Source: Microbacterium sp. SCN 70-27 (GTDB lineage: Bacteria > Actinomycetota > Actinomycetes > Actinomycetales > Microbacteriaceae). Taken from it: a stretch of 64,000 bases of DNA. A program made the position numbers and the translations under genes. This document shows, piece by piece, positions 7,856 to 15,681 of the stretch. Each line of letters opens with the position of its first letter. Position 1 is the stretch's first letter. The DNA lies in the NCBI GenBank assembly GCA_001724425.1, contig MEEK01000005.1, positions 62,001-126,000 of the forward strand. The letters are read 5' to 3'. Under the pieces are notes generated by a model, which had not been told where the DNA came from, made no database searches, and was given only the letters and a program-made list of their open reading frames with translations.

Positions 7856-9691
7856 TCAGCCGACGTCGACCGTCGTGCACTTCTGGGTGAGGTCGGCGTA
7901 CTCGCCGGCGAACCGGGCCTTCGTCCAGGCGATCACGTCGGCGATCATCGGCGAGTAGTTCTCCATGACCTGGGCGTGCTCGAAACCGACGTAGCGCCGG
8001 TAGTCGACGCGCTGTCCGGTCGCGCAGACGCGTTTCACGTAGGCATCCTGCGTTCGGACCGGGACGATCGAGTCGGAGATCCCCTGCCCGACGAACAGCG
8101 GCGCACCGATCTCGAGGGGGGCGACGCTCTCGCGCAGCCGCGTGCCGAGGGGCCCGTACGAGGGGTCGGTCGCGAAGATGCCCGGGTCGGCGCTCGTGCC
8201 GATCACGGCGATGACCGACAGGGCGATCGTCGGGTCGGTGAGGCACCGTTGCGACATCGCGCGGAGCGACGTCTGCAGGCCTGGGGGGATGTACTGCTCG
8301 TAGGTGATGTCCGGGTAGATCGCGGAGTACGCGGCGAACGCGTACGACGCGAAGATGAGCCCGCCCGGGGCCTCCGACACGTGACCGACGAGCGCGGGGG
8401 GATCACTTGCGGGCGCGAACGCGGCCACGCCGCGCACCCACACGTTCGGCGCGTACTCTCGTGCGAGGGCGCCCGTCCACAGGGCCGCGCCACCGCCCTG
8501 CGAGTGTCCCCACACGACGGTGCTCGGCCCGAGGTTCGCCTCGGTCAGTTCCCGTGCGGCACGGACGGCGTCGAGCGAAGCCGTCGCACTCGCGCGCCCG
8601 AACAGGTACGGATGGGGACCCTGCGTGCCGAGTCCGATGTAGTCGGTCGCGACGAGCGCCCACCCCTCGCGGATCACCCGCTTGATGACGTACATCCCGC
8701 CCGCCCAGAACGGGCGCTCCTGCAGCGACGGCGCGCAGTGCTGCGCGAACCCCGTGGTGCCGTGATCCCAGTCGATCACCGGCCACGGACGGCCGTCGCC
8801 GCCGGTCGGGACGACGACGAGGCCGCTCGCGACCCGGACGAGACCGTCCACTCCGGTCGTCGTGTAGAGGATCCGCCACGCCTGTGCGCCGTCCGGGACT
8901 TCACGCGTGAAGGGCTCGGCGCGGACGAGCCGCCCCGGCTCTCCCGGGATCGAGCGCGGGGCGGCGTAGAACTCGTCGACGACCGTGGATCCGACCCGCA
9001 GCGGCGCCGTGAGGACGCTCGCCGCGACGGCGACCGTGACGGACAGGAGCGCGACTGCAGCGCGGCCCCACCGCGGCCGCCGCGCCGCCGGGGTCGGGGG
9101 CGGCGAGGCATCCGCTCGTCTGCGGGCGCGTCGCGAGCGCACCGCGGCCCAGAGATCCGCGATCCCCCGCATGATGAGCCACGCACCGAAGACGACAGCC
9201 ACGACGAGGAGGGTGATGTCGGGCCATCCGAGAGCCAGGAGGCCGAAGATGACCCCGGTGATCCCGAACGCGGCATCCGCGATGCGATCGTCCCAGCCCC
9301 GATTCGGCAGCAGCGCCGATCCGAGACCGGCGGCGCCGTTCACGATCAGCAGGATGCCCGTGATCGCCGCGACCGCGCGCACCGTCAAGCCGGGCCATGC
9401 GAAGACGAACAGCCCGAGCGCGATCCATCCGATCGGCAGCGCGAATCGAGCCGCACGCCGCGCGCGGGAGAGGCCGGACGTGTCGGGCACGTCGATGAGT
9501 TCGAGAAGCCCCGTGAGCACCATGCCCGTGCCGAGCAGCGCCGCGAGGGCGCCGAGCGCCGTCGTCGGGCGCAGGAACACGACCGCGCCGAGCAGGATCG
9601 AGGCGACGGCCAGCACGACGCGCGCCCACGTCGGCGTCCGGGAGAGCGCCCGCACGATCGCGAGTCTGCTCAGGATCCTGCGGCGCGCCAT
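7856..9691 (-). CDS. Membrane fusion: DUF308/HdeD-type N-domain joined to a secretory-lipase-type alpha/beta hydrolase
   Basis: A 611-residue protein in two parts. Residues about 22-190 hold six or so hydrophobic helices with the paired-hairpin pattern of DUF308/HdeD proteins (RVVLAVASILLGAVVFL and later repeats). After an Arg/Pro linker (about 195-215) and one more helix (WGRAAVALLSVTVAVAASVL) comes a lipase domain with the nucleophile elbow GHSQGG (Ser about 394), an oxyanion-type loop WDHGTTGFAQHC, a probable Asp (ISDSIVP) and a His (GFEHAQ). The topology would place the hydrolase outside the membrane. The substrate is likely a lipid or ester. The start at 9691 is backed by TAGCCT six bases upstream. 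HdeD-like domains are known from acid stress; here the domain may be an anchor. Confidence 0.75.
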   Translation of the reverse strand: MARRRILSRLAIVRALSRTPTWARVVLAVASILLGAVVFLRPTTALGALAALLGTGMVLTGLLELIDVPDTSGLSRARRAARFALPIGWIALGLFVFAWPGLTVRAVAAITGILLIVNGAAGLGSALLPNRGWDDRIADAAFGITGVIFGLLALGWPDITLLVVAVVFGAWLIMRGIADLWAAVRSRRARRRADASPPPTPAARRPRWGRAAVALLSVTVAVAASVLTAPLRVGSTVVDEFYAAPRSIPGEPGRLVRAEPFTREVPDGAQAWRILYTTTGVDGLVRVASGLVVVPTGGDGRPWPVIDWDHGTTGFAQHCAPSLQERPFWAGGMYVIKRVIREGWALVATDYIGLGTQGPHPYLFGRASATASLDAVRAARELTEANLGPSTVVWGHSQGGGAALWTGALAREYAPNVWVRGVAAFAPASDPPALVGHVSEAPGGLIFASYAFAAYSAIYPDITYEQYIPPGLQTSLRAMSQRCLTDPTIALSVIAVIGTSADPGIFATDPSYGPLGTRLRESVAPLEIGAPLFVGQGISDSIVPVRTQDAYVKRVCATGQRVDYRRYVGFEHAQVMENYSPMIADVIAWTKARFAGEYADLTQKCTTVDVG

Positions 9692-9697
9692 CCTGCC

Positions 9698-9703
9698 AGG
9701 CTA
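9698..9703 (-). promoter_or_regulatory. -10 element of the DUF308-lipase gene
   Basis: TAGCCT on the minus strand, six bases before the ATG at 9691. Confidence 0.55.
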
Positions 9704-9752
9704 CGAGACGCAGCCTGTGTCCTCGCCCGGACCGACCGCGCGCACCACGCCC

Positions 9753-9758
9753 TAGGCT
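9753..9758 (+). promoter_or_regulatory. -10 element of the MATE gene
   Basis: TAGGCT, ending six bases before the GTG at 9765; leaderless. Confidence 0.55.
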
Positions 9759-9764
9759 CGGACC

Positions 9765-11084
9765 GTGACCGCACCGAGCCTCAACCGCGACATCCTGCGG
9801 CTGGCGGTCCCGGCCCTCGGCGCTCTCATCGCCGAGCCCCTGTTCCTGATCGTCGACGCCGCGCTCGTCGGGCACCTGGGCGTCGTCCCCCTCGCGGGGC
9901 TCGGAATCGCCTCGGCGATACTCCAGACCATCGTCGGTCTCATGGTGTTCCTCGCGTATTCGACGACTCCCGCCGTCGCACGGCGTTTCGGGGCGGGTCA
10001 GCACGGCGACGCCGTGCGCGCGGGGATCGACGGCCTGTGGCTCGCGCTCGGGCTCGGCGTCGTGCTCGCGGTCGTCGGGTCGGTGCTGACGCCCTTCCTG
10101 GCGGGGATCTTCGGGGCATCCGCCGAGGTCACCGAACAGGCCGTGATCTACCTGAGCCTGTCGATGTGGGGCCTGCCCGCCATGCTCATCGTGTTCGCGG
10201 CGACGGGGCTCCTGCGCGGCATGCAGGACACGGTGACGCCGCTGTGGATCGCAGGGATCGGCTTCACGCTCAACGCCCTGCTGAACTGGCTGTTCATCTA
10301 CGGCTTCGGCTGGGGGATCGCCGGTTCCGCGGCGGGAACCGTCGTCGCGCAGTGGGCGATGGTCGGCGCGTATGCCTTCGTGGTGGGGCGCCTCGCGCGG
10401 CGGCACGAGGCATCCTTCCGTCCGCAGCGCGACGGTCTGCGCGGTTCGGCGCGATCGGGCGGATGGCTGTTCCTGCGGACCCTCTCACTGCGCTTCGCGT
10501 TCCTCGCGACCGTGTTCGTCGCGGCGGGGATCGGCACCGCCGAGCTCGCCGGGTGGCAGGTCGCCTTCACGGTCTTCTCAACGGCCGCTTTCGCCCTCGA
10601 TGCCCTGGCGATCGCCGCGCAGGCGCTCATCGGACGGGGACTCGGTGCGGGCGACGAGCCGTTCGTCCGGCGCGTGCTCCGACGGACGGTCGCGTGGGGC
10701 GTGTGGTTCGGCGTGCTCGTCGGCGGGGCGATCGCCGCGCTGTCGGGCGTCATGGGGCTCGTCTTCACGGGGTCTGCCGACGTCGCCGCACTCGTGCAGC
10801 CGGCACTCCTCGTCCTGGCGGTCGCGCAGCCGGTGTGCGGGGTCGTGTTCGTCCTCGACGGCGTGCTCATGGGCGCAGGGGATGCCCGCTACCTCGCCCT
10901 TGCGGGAGGTCTGAACCTCGTGCCGTACCTGCCCGCACTCGCGATCGTCGCCGTCGTGCATCCGACGGGAGCGACGGCACTCGCCTGGATCGCGGCGTGT
11001 TTCTTCGGCGTCTACATGCTGGCGCGGCTCGGTACCCTCGGCTGGCGCGTCCGGCGAGACGCCTGGATCACCGCGGGGGTCTGA
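9765..11084 (+). CDS. MATE-family efflux transporter (DinF-like)
   Basis: A 439-residue membrane protein with twelve predicted helices arranged as two six-helix halves. The N-terminal half opens ILRLAVPALGALIAEPLFLIVDAALVGHLG, typical of the DinF branch. It exports cationic drugs or oxidised metabolites in exchange for Na+ or H+; the substrate is not predictable. The GTG start is fixed by the -10 six bases upstream and by the helix start. No regulator gene is adjacent. Confidence 0.88.
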   Translation: MTAPSLNRDILRLAVPALGALIAEPLFLIVDAALVGHLGVVPLAGLGIASAILQTIVGLMVFLAYSTTPAVARRFGAGQHGDAVRAGIDGLWLALGLGVVLAVVGSVLTPFLAGIFGASAEVTEQAVIYLSLSMWGLPAMLIVFAATGLLRGMQDTVTPLWIAGIGFTLNALLNWLFIYGFGWGIAGSAAGTVVAQWAMVGAYAFVVGRLARRHEASFRPQRDGLRGSARSGGWLFLRTLSLRFAFLATVFVAAGIGTAELAGWQVAFTVFSTAAFALDALAIAAQALIGRGLGAGDEPFVRRVLRRTVAWGVWFGVLVGGAIAALSGVMGLVFTGSADVAALVQPALLVLAVAQPVCGVVFVLDGVLMGAGDARYLALAGGLNLVPYLPALAIVAVVHPTGATALAWIAACFFGVYMLARLGTLGWRVRRDAWITAGV

Positions 11085-11137
11085 CGTCGGTGGGTCCGGC
11101 ATCCCGCCCCGGTCGGGCGGCACGGCCGCGCGGTCGG

Positions 11138-11821
11138 TCAGGCCGGCGCCGCCCAACGGCGACACCACTCGTACATGACGACCGCGGCGGCGGCGCTCGC
11201 GTTGATCGACCGGGTCGAGCCGTACTGCGCGATCTCCACGACGGCCGAGGCCGCAGCCACTGCGTCCGGCGACAGGCCGGGACCTTCCTGCCCGAACAGC
11301 AGCACGCACCGCTCGGGGAGGTCGGCGCGGTCCACGGGGACCGAGCCGGGAACGTTGTCGACCGCGATGATCGGCACACCGTCATCCGCCGCCCAGGCCG
11401 TGAACGACGCGACGTCCGGGTGGTGACGCACGTGCTGGTAGCGGTCGGTGACCATGGCGCCGCGGCGGTTCCAGCGGCGCTTACCGATGATGTGCACCTC
11501 GGCGGCACCGAACGCGTTGGCGCTGCGCACGATCGAGCCGATGTTCATGTCGTGCTGCCAGTTCTCGATCGCGACGTGGAACGCGTGCCGGTGCGCGTCG
11601 AGGTCGGCCACGATCGCCGCCATCGTCCAGTACCGGTACCGGTCGATCACGTTCCGCCGGTCGCCGACCGCGAGGAGCTCCCGGTCATACCGCGCATCGT
11701 CCGGCCAGGCATCCGGTCCACCCGGCCACGGCCCGACCCCCACCGGCAGCTCGGTCTCCCCGGCCTCTCCCGCCTCGGACCCCGCCGAGCGCTCCGATCG
11801 GGAATCCTCCGCTGAGTGCAT
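11138..11821 (-). CDS. SpoU/TrmH-family RNA 2'-O-methyltransferase
   Basis: A 227-residue protein. The SPOUT trefoil-knot motifs are present in order: motif 1 NIGSIVRSANAFGA, motif 2 LFGQEGPGLS, and motif 3 GSTRSINASAAAAVVMYEW. It methylates the ribose 2'-O of a tRNA or rRNA nucleotide using SAM; the exact target is unknown. The N-terminal 65 residues are a variable extension. The start at 11821 is supported by TAGCCT six bases upstream. It is convergent with the MATE gene. Confidence 0.88.
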   Translation of the reverse strand: MHSAEDSRSERSAGSEAGEAGETELPVGVGPWPGGPDAWPDDARYDRELLAVGDRRNVIDRYRYWTMAAIVADLDAHRHAFHVAIENWQHDMNIGSIVRSANAFGAAEVHIIGKRRWNRRGAMVTDRYQHVRHHPDVASFTAWAADDGVPIIAVDNVPGSVPVDRADLPERCVLLFGQEGPGLSPDAVAAASAVVEIAQYGSTRSINASAAAAVVMYEWCRRWAAPA

Positions 11822-11827
11822 CGCTCC

Positions 11828-11833
11828 AGGCTA
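11828..11833 (-). promoter_or_regulatory. -10 element of the SpoU gene
   Basis: TAGCCT on the minus strand, six bases before the ATG at 11821. Confidence 0.55.
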
Positions 11834-11964
11834 TCCCGCCGCCCCGTACCGTCCTCAGTCTGGTCGCGCCGCCGCCCAAGCCGCACCCGCGTCGTTCCGC
11901 GGCTGCCGCGGACGCCGGCACCCGCGGAGACTGAGTACGGTTCCAGAATCGGGCTCATCGCCAG

Positions 11965-11982
11965 ATTTCGGTGGCCCGAAAT
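11965..11982. promoter_or_regulatory. Putative MntR operator 1 upstream of mntH
   Basis: Perfect inverted repeat ATTTCGG-TGGC-CCGAAAT. Its core TTCGG-N4-CCGAA recurs at 11997-12010. It overlaps the expected -35 position of the mntH promoter, where bound MntR would block RNA polymerase. Assignment to MntR is inferred from its position next to mntH and mntR. Confidence 0.65.
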
Positions 11983-11989
11983 ATGCTCG

Positions 11990-11995
11990 TATAGT
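11990..11995 (+). promoter_or_regulatory. -10 element of mntH
   Basis: TATAGT, ending seven bases before the ATG at 12003. It lies between the two putative MntR operators. Confidence 0.65.
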
Positions 11996-11996
11996 T

Positions 11997-12010
11997 TTCG
12001 GTATGCCGAA
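11997..12010. promoter_or_regulatory. Putative MntR operator 2 over the mntH start
   Basis: TTCGG-TATG-CCGAA, where the four-base spacer supplies the ATG start codon. Its centre is 30 bp from that of operator 1, close to three helical turns, so two regulator dimers could bind the same face of the DNA. Confidence 0.6.
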
Positions 12011-13283
12011 GAATCGCGTGAACCGCCGGCGGATCTCCCCGCATGGGCGGATGCGCGGATCCCGCCGGGCGGCGTGGCTGATCGGGCCCGCCCTCGTCGC
12101 GGGCGTCGCCTACCTCGACCCCGGGAACGTCGCGAGCAACATGACAGCCGGGGCCCGGTTCGGCTATCTCCTGGTCTGGGTCGTCGTGCTCGGCAATGCG
12201 ATGGCCTGGCTCATCCAGTACCTGTCGGCGAAACTCGGCATCGTCACCGGGCGGAGCCTCGCCGAGACCCTCGGCGAGCGCATCCGCTCGCGCTGGGGCC
12301 GCCGCGCGTACTGGCTGCAGGCCGAGCTCGTCGCGATGGCCACGGACATCGCCGAGGTCATCGGCGGCGCGGTCGCGCTGTGGCTGCTGTTCGGCGTGCC
12401 GCTGCCGATCGGCGGCCTCCTCACGGGCGCCGTCTCGATCGCGCTCCTGCTCATCCAGCAGAGGCGCGGCGCCCGCGTGTTCGAGTTCGTCGTGATCGGC
12501 CTGCTCGTCATCATCACGATCGGCTTCACCTACGGGGTGTTCGTCGGGCCACCGGATGCCGCGGGAGTCGCGGCCGGTCTCGTGCCTCGCTTCGACGGTC
12601 CGGACTCCGTGCTACTGGCCGCCTCGATCCTCGGGGCGACGATCATGCCCCACGCGATCTACGCGCACTCCGCCCTCGCGCGCGACCGGTTCACGGCCGC
12701 GGGCAGTCACCCGGACGACCGCGGCGTCGGCGTCGAGCGACTGCTGCGGGCGACGCGCTGGGACGTCACGATCGCCCTGGCGATCGCGGGTACCGTGAAC
12801 CTCGCGATCCTGCTGCTCGCCGCGGCCAACCTGCCGGGGGTCCCCGGCACCGACACCCTCGAGGGCGCGCATGCGGCGCTCGCGTCGGGCCTCGGGACGG
12901 CGGTCGCCGCCCTGTTCGCGGTGGGCCTGCTCGCGAGCGGGCTCGCGAGCACGGCGGTCGGCGCGTATGCCGGCGCCGAGATCATGCAGGGCCTCCTGCG
13001 CGTGCGGATCCCGCTGCTCGCCCGGCGCCTGCTGACCCTCATCCCCGCGATCGCGATCCTCGCGGCCGGCGTCGATCCGACGACAGCGCTCATCCTCAGT
13101 CAGGTGGTGCTGAGCTTCGGCATCCCGTTCGCGCTCATCCCGCTCGTCGCGTTCACCGCGCGCCGCGACGTCCTCGGCGCGTACCGCAATCGAGCGTGGA
13201 CGACGGTGGCCGGATGCCTCGCCGCCGCGTTCCTCGTGGCGCTCAACGGTCTCTTGCTGTGGCTCCTCGTGGCCGGAGGTTAG
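12003..13283 (+). CDS. mntH: Nramp-family manganese transporter
   Basis: A 426-residue protein with eleven predicted membrane helices. The Nramp metal-site signature DPGNVASN is at about residues 39-46 (in VAYLDPGNVASNM), and the helix-6 region IMPHAIYAHSAL (about 215) supplies the second ligand set. It imports Mn2+ with protons. The ATG at 12003 is leaderless (TATAGT seven bases upstream). It is followed 10 bp later by the DtxR-family regulator MntR, forming a metal-import operon that MntR probably represses through the two flanking operators. Confidence 0.93.
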   Translation: MPKNRVNRRRISPHGRMRGSRRAAWLIGPALVAGVAYLDPGNVASNMTAGARFGYLLVWVVVLGNAMAWLIQYLSAKLGIVTGRSLAETLGERIRSRWGRRAYWLQAELVAMATDIAEVIGGAVALWLLFGVPLPIGGLLTGAVSIALLLIQQRRGARVFEFVVIGLLVIITIGFTYGVFVGPPDAAGVAAGLVPRFDGPDSVLLAASILGATIMPHAIYAHSALARDRFTAAGSHPDDRGVGVERLLRATRWDVTIALAIAGTVNLAILLLAAANLPGVPGTDTLEGAHAALASGLGTAVAALFAVGLLASGLASTAVGAYAGAEIMQGLLRVRIPLLARRLLTLIPAIAILAAGVDPTTALILSQVVLSFGIPFALIPLVAFTARRDVLGAYRNRAWTTVAGCLAAAFLVALNGLLLWLLVAGG

Positions 13284-13293
13284 CCTGGAGGGC

Positions 13294-13950
13294 GTGCCGT
13301 CCTCGACCCTCCGGAACACCGTCGCGATCGACGACTATCTGAAGACGATCTACCACCACACCGAGTGGCAGCCCGATCCGATGACACCGTCGCAGCTCGC
13401 AGCGGAGCTGGGGCTCGCCCCCTCGACGGTGACCGAGATGGTGCAGAAGCTCGCCGCGCAGGGGCTCGTGTCGCACCGACCGTACCGCCCCGTGTCCCTG
13501 ACGGAGGAGGGCCGGCAGCGGGCGGCGGCCATCATCCGCCGCCACCGTCTGATCGAGACGTGGCTCGTGCGCGAGTTCGACTACGCGTGGGACGAGGTGC
13601 ACGACGAGGCCGAGGTGCTCGAGCACGCGATCAGCGACCGGCTGCTCGAGGGCATCTCGCTGCGGCTCGGGCATCCGACGCACGATCCGCACGGCGATGC
13701 GATCCCGGATGCCCGAGGCGAGGTCGCCCGGGAGCCGTTCGTGCTCCTCGCCGAAGCGCATCTCGGCCACACCGGTCGCGTGCTCCGCGTGAGCGATCGT
13801 GACCCGGCGCTGCTGCGCGCGCTCGAGGCCGAGGGGATCGATGTGGGCCACACGGTGACGGTCGCGGGCCGCGGTGCGGTCCGTGTCGACGACGGGGCGA
13901 CGGTGGAGCTTCCGGATGCCGCGGCATCCGCCGTCTGGCTCACGGCGTGA
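13294..13950 (+). CDS. mntR: DtxR-family manganese-responsive regulator
   Basis: 218 residues: an N-terminal winged helix (about 5-65; helix-turn-helix around PSQLAAELGLAPSTVTEMVQKLAAQG), a dimerisation/metal-binding domain (about 70-140; IIRRHRLIETWLVREFDYAWDEVHDEAEVLEHAIS, with the conserved His and Glu ligands) and a C-terminal SH3/FeoA-like domain (about 155-218). Position after mntH argues for Mn2+ sensing over iron. The GTG at 13294 has both a GGAGG stretch and a TAGCCT hexamer overlapping the mntH stop codon, so it may also be transcribed on its own. Confidence 0.88.
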   Translation: MPSSTLRNTVAIDDYLKTIYHHTEWQPDPMTPSQLAAELGLAPSTVTEMVQKLAAQGLVSHRPYRPVSLTEEGRQRAAAIIRRHRLIETWLVREFDYAWDEVHDEAEVLEHAISDRLLEGISLRLGHPTHDPHGDAIPDARGEVAREPFVLLAEAHLGHTGRVLRVSDRDPALLRALEAEGIDVGHTVTVAGRGAVRVDDGATVELPDAAASAVWLTA

Positions 13951-13969
13951 GGCGCGCGAGGCCGCCGCG

Positions 13970-14686
13970 TCAGAACAGCGCAAGGCCGGCCAGGTAGCTG
14001 ACCGCCATCGTGCCGACCCCGACGACGAGGCTCCGCAGCAGGACCTTCCGCAGCACCAGGTGGCCGGCCTTCGCCGCGATGATCGAGGTCACGACGAGCG
14101 AGGCGATGACGGCCACGACGATCACCGTGTCCTCGATCTGGACGGGCACGAGCCACGTGATCAGCAGCGGGATCGATGCCCCGAGCATGAACGCGATCGC
14201 CGCAGACACGCCCGACCAGATGGGCGCTGCGGCGGCCATCAGCTCGTCGATGCCGTACTCGGCCTCCAGTTGCGCGGCGAGCGCATCATGCGCGGTGAGC
14301 TCCTCCGCGACCTTCTGGGCCGTCTCCGTGCTGAGGCCCTTGGACTCCCAATGCGCGGCGAGCTCAGCGATCTCGCCGTGCAGGTCGGCGTCGAGTTCAG
14401 CGGCCTCCGCAGCCGCGACGCGCTGCTCGGCCTCCCGTTCGGCGGCGGCTTCGGCCCATTTCGCGCCACCGGCCGACAGCCCGCCGGCGATGGTGGCGGC
14501 GGTAGCGGCGAGGAGCAGCAACCGGTCGCCCGCGCCGGCACCGGCGAAGCCCTGCAGCAGGCTCGCGGTGGCGATGATGCCGTCGTTGGCGTCGATCGTC
14601 CATCCGCGCAGGCGTGAGGCGTCGGTGACGGCGGCGCGGAGTCGCTGCCACGGGGTCGCCCTGACAGCGTCGCCCGCTGCGATCAT
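13970..14686 (-). CDS. VIT1/CCC1-family metal transporter
   Basis: A 238-residue protein with five predicted helices and a long soluble, helical insert (about 75-150) between helices 2 and 3 that is rich in Glu and Ala, as in VIT1-type proteins where the insert binds metal. Helix 1 contains GWTIDANDGIIATASLLQGF, with the family's conserved Asp in the DGI motif. The family moves Fe2+ or Mn2+ out of the cytosol; next to mntH-mntR a manganese role is likely. The ATG overlaps the stop of the SDR gene (ATGA) and has its own SD (GGAGG), so it is translated from the SDR transcript. Confidence 0.85.
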   Translation of the reverse strand: MIAAGDAVRATPWQRLRAAVTDASRLRGWTIDANDGIIATASLLQGFAGAGAGDRLLLLAATAATIAGGLSAGGAKWAEAAAEREAEQRVAAAEAAELDADLHGEIAELAAHWESKGLSTETAQKVAEELTAHDALAAQLEAEYGIDELMAAAAPIWSGVSAAIAFMLGASIPLLITWLVPVQIEDTVIVVAVIASLVVTSIIAAKAGHLVLRKVLLRSLVVGVGTMAVSYLAGLALF

Positions 14687-15639
14687 CGACGCCTCCGCGT
14701 GCGACGGGCCTTCAGGTACGGCCACGGCCCGCCGGTGGCGTGCTCGCAGTAGTTCCACAGTCGCGCCGCGATCGTCTCGTCGCGCGTGATCTTCGACGCG
14801 GCGGCAAGGCGCGGCGGCCCCGCGACGATGCGCGACGGGCCCCAGAACTGGCCGCCCTCGGCATCCGGATCGACGAGCGCGCGCACGAGCGGCCACGCAC
14901 CGTGTTCCTTCGACTGCGTGACGGGCGCCTGCAGATTGTCGACGAAGCGCTTGGCACGAGAGGGTTCGTTGATTCCGAGGATGCCTCGTGTGCGTCCGCC
15001 GATCGCATAGCCCGGATGCGCGATGAGGCTCGCCACGGGAACGCTCGCGGCGCGCAGGCGCCGGTCCGCCTCGAAGCCCAGCGCGGTCGTCGCGACCTTG
15101 GACTGCACGTAGGCGCGCCACGGGGTGTACTCGTTCTCGAGCTCCGGGTCGATGGGGTCGTAGGGCGAGAGCGTCGTCGACATCGATCCGACCCACACCA
15201 TGCGTCCGCGCCCTGCGGCGAGCGGCAGCAGCAGTTCGCCCGCGAGGGCGTAGTGCCCGAGCGCGTTCGTCGCGAAGACGATCTCGTGACCGTCCGCCGT
15301 CGTCTCGCGGTGCTTGGGCGGGTGGACGATCCCGGCGTTGAGCAGCAGTCCATGCAGGCCCGCCCGTCCGCGCACGGTCGCGGCGGCGGCGCGGACCGAG
15401 CCGAGGTTGCTCGTGTCGAGGAGCAGGGTCTCGACCGAGGCATCCGACACCTGGCGGCGGACGGCGGCGCGCGCGGAGGCGAGCCGGTTCGGATTGCGGC
15501 CGGTCATGATGACGTGGGCGCCCGCACCGGCGAGCTGCAGCGACGCGAAGAAGCCGAGCCCCGCGGTCGAACCCGTCACGAGGTAGCGCCGTCCGGTCAG
15601 GTCGGGGAGCTGCGTCGGGTCCCACGTGTCACGTGCCAC
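14683..15639 (-). CDS. Short-chain dehydrogenase/reductase
   Basis: A 318-residue SDR. The cofactor motif TGSTAGLG (about 20-27), the NAG box (LLLNAGIVH), the catalytic Ser in VWVGSMSTT and the Tyr/Lys pair in YVQSKVA are all present, so it should be active with NAD(P)H. The length and the EYTPWRAYVQSK region resemble retinol dehydrogenase/WWOX-type SDRs. The substrate is unknown. The GTG at 15639 follows TAGTCT by seven bases. It is translationally coupled to the VIT1-type transporter. Confidence 0.85.
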   Translation of the reverse strand: MARDTWDPTQLPDLTGRRYLVTGSTAGLGFFASLQLAGAGAHVIMTGRNPNRLASARAAVRRQVSDASVETLLLDTSNLGSVRAAAATVRGRAGLHGLLLNAGIVHPPKHRETTADGHEIVFATNALGHYALAGELLLPLAAGRGRMVWVGSMSTTLSPYDPIDPELENEYTPWRAYVQSKVATTALGFEADRRLRAASVPVASLIAHPGYAIGGRTRGILGINEPSRAKRFVDNLQAPVTQSKEHGAWPLVRALVDPDAEGGQFWGPSRIVAGPPRLAAASKITRDETIAARLWNYCEHATGGPWPYLKARRTRRRR

Positions 15640-15646
15640 GCGTCCG

Positions 15647-15674
15647 AGACTAGGCCGAATCGGCCCGCTAGGCT
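15647..15674. promoter_or_regulatory. Overlapping divergent promoters of the SDR and HAD genes
   Basis: The minus-strand -10 TAGTCT (15647-15652) and the plus-strand -10 TAGGCT (15669-15674) are only 16 bp apart, with the inverted repeat GGCCG-AAT-CGGCC (15653-15665) between them. Each -10 lies where the other promoter's -35 should be, so simultaneous firing looks impossible. Confidence 0.5.
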
Positions 15675-15681
15675 GGGGCAC

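Noticed and set aside
7976..11815. A 1,279-codon open frame on the plus strand
   Set aside because: It is antisense to the lipase fusion and out of frame with the MATE gene; composition is Arg/Asp-rich as in GC-skewed shadow frames and shows no domain.
12003..13950. Iron-type DtxR/IdeR regulation of the Nramp gene
   Set aside because: No TTAGGTTAG-like iron box; the only inverted repeats are TTCGG-N4-CCGAA, and the transporter is a manganese-type Nramp.
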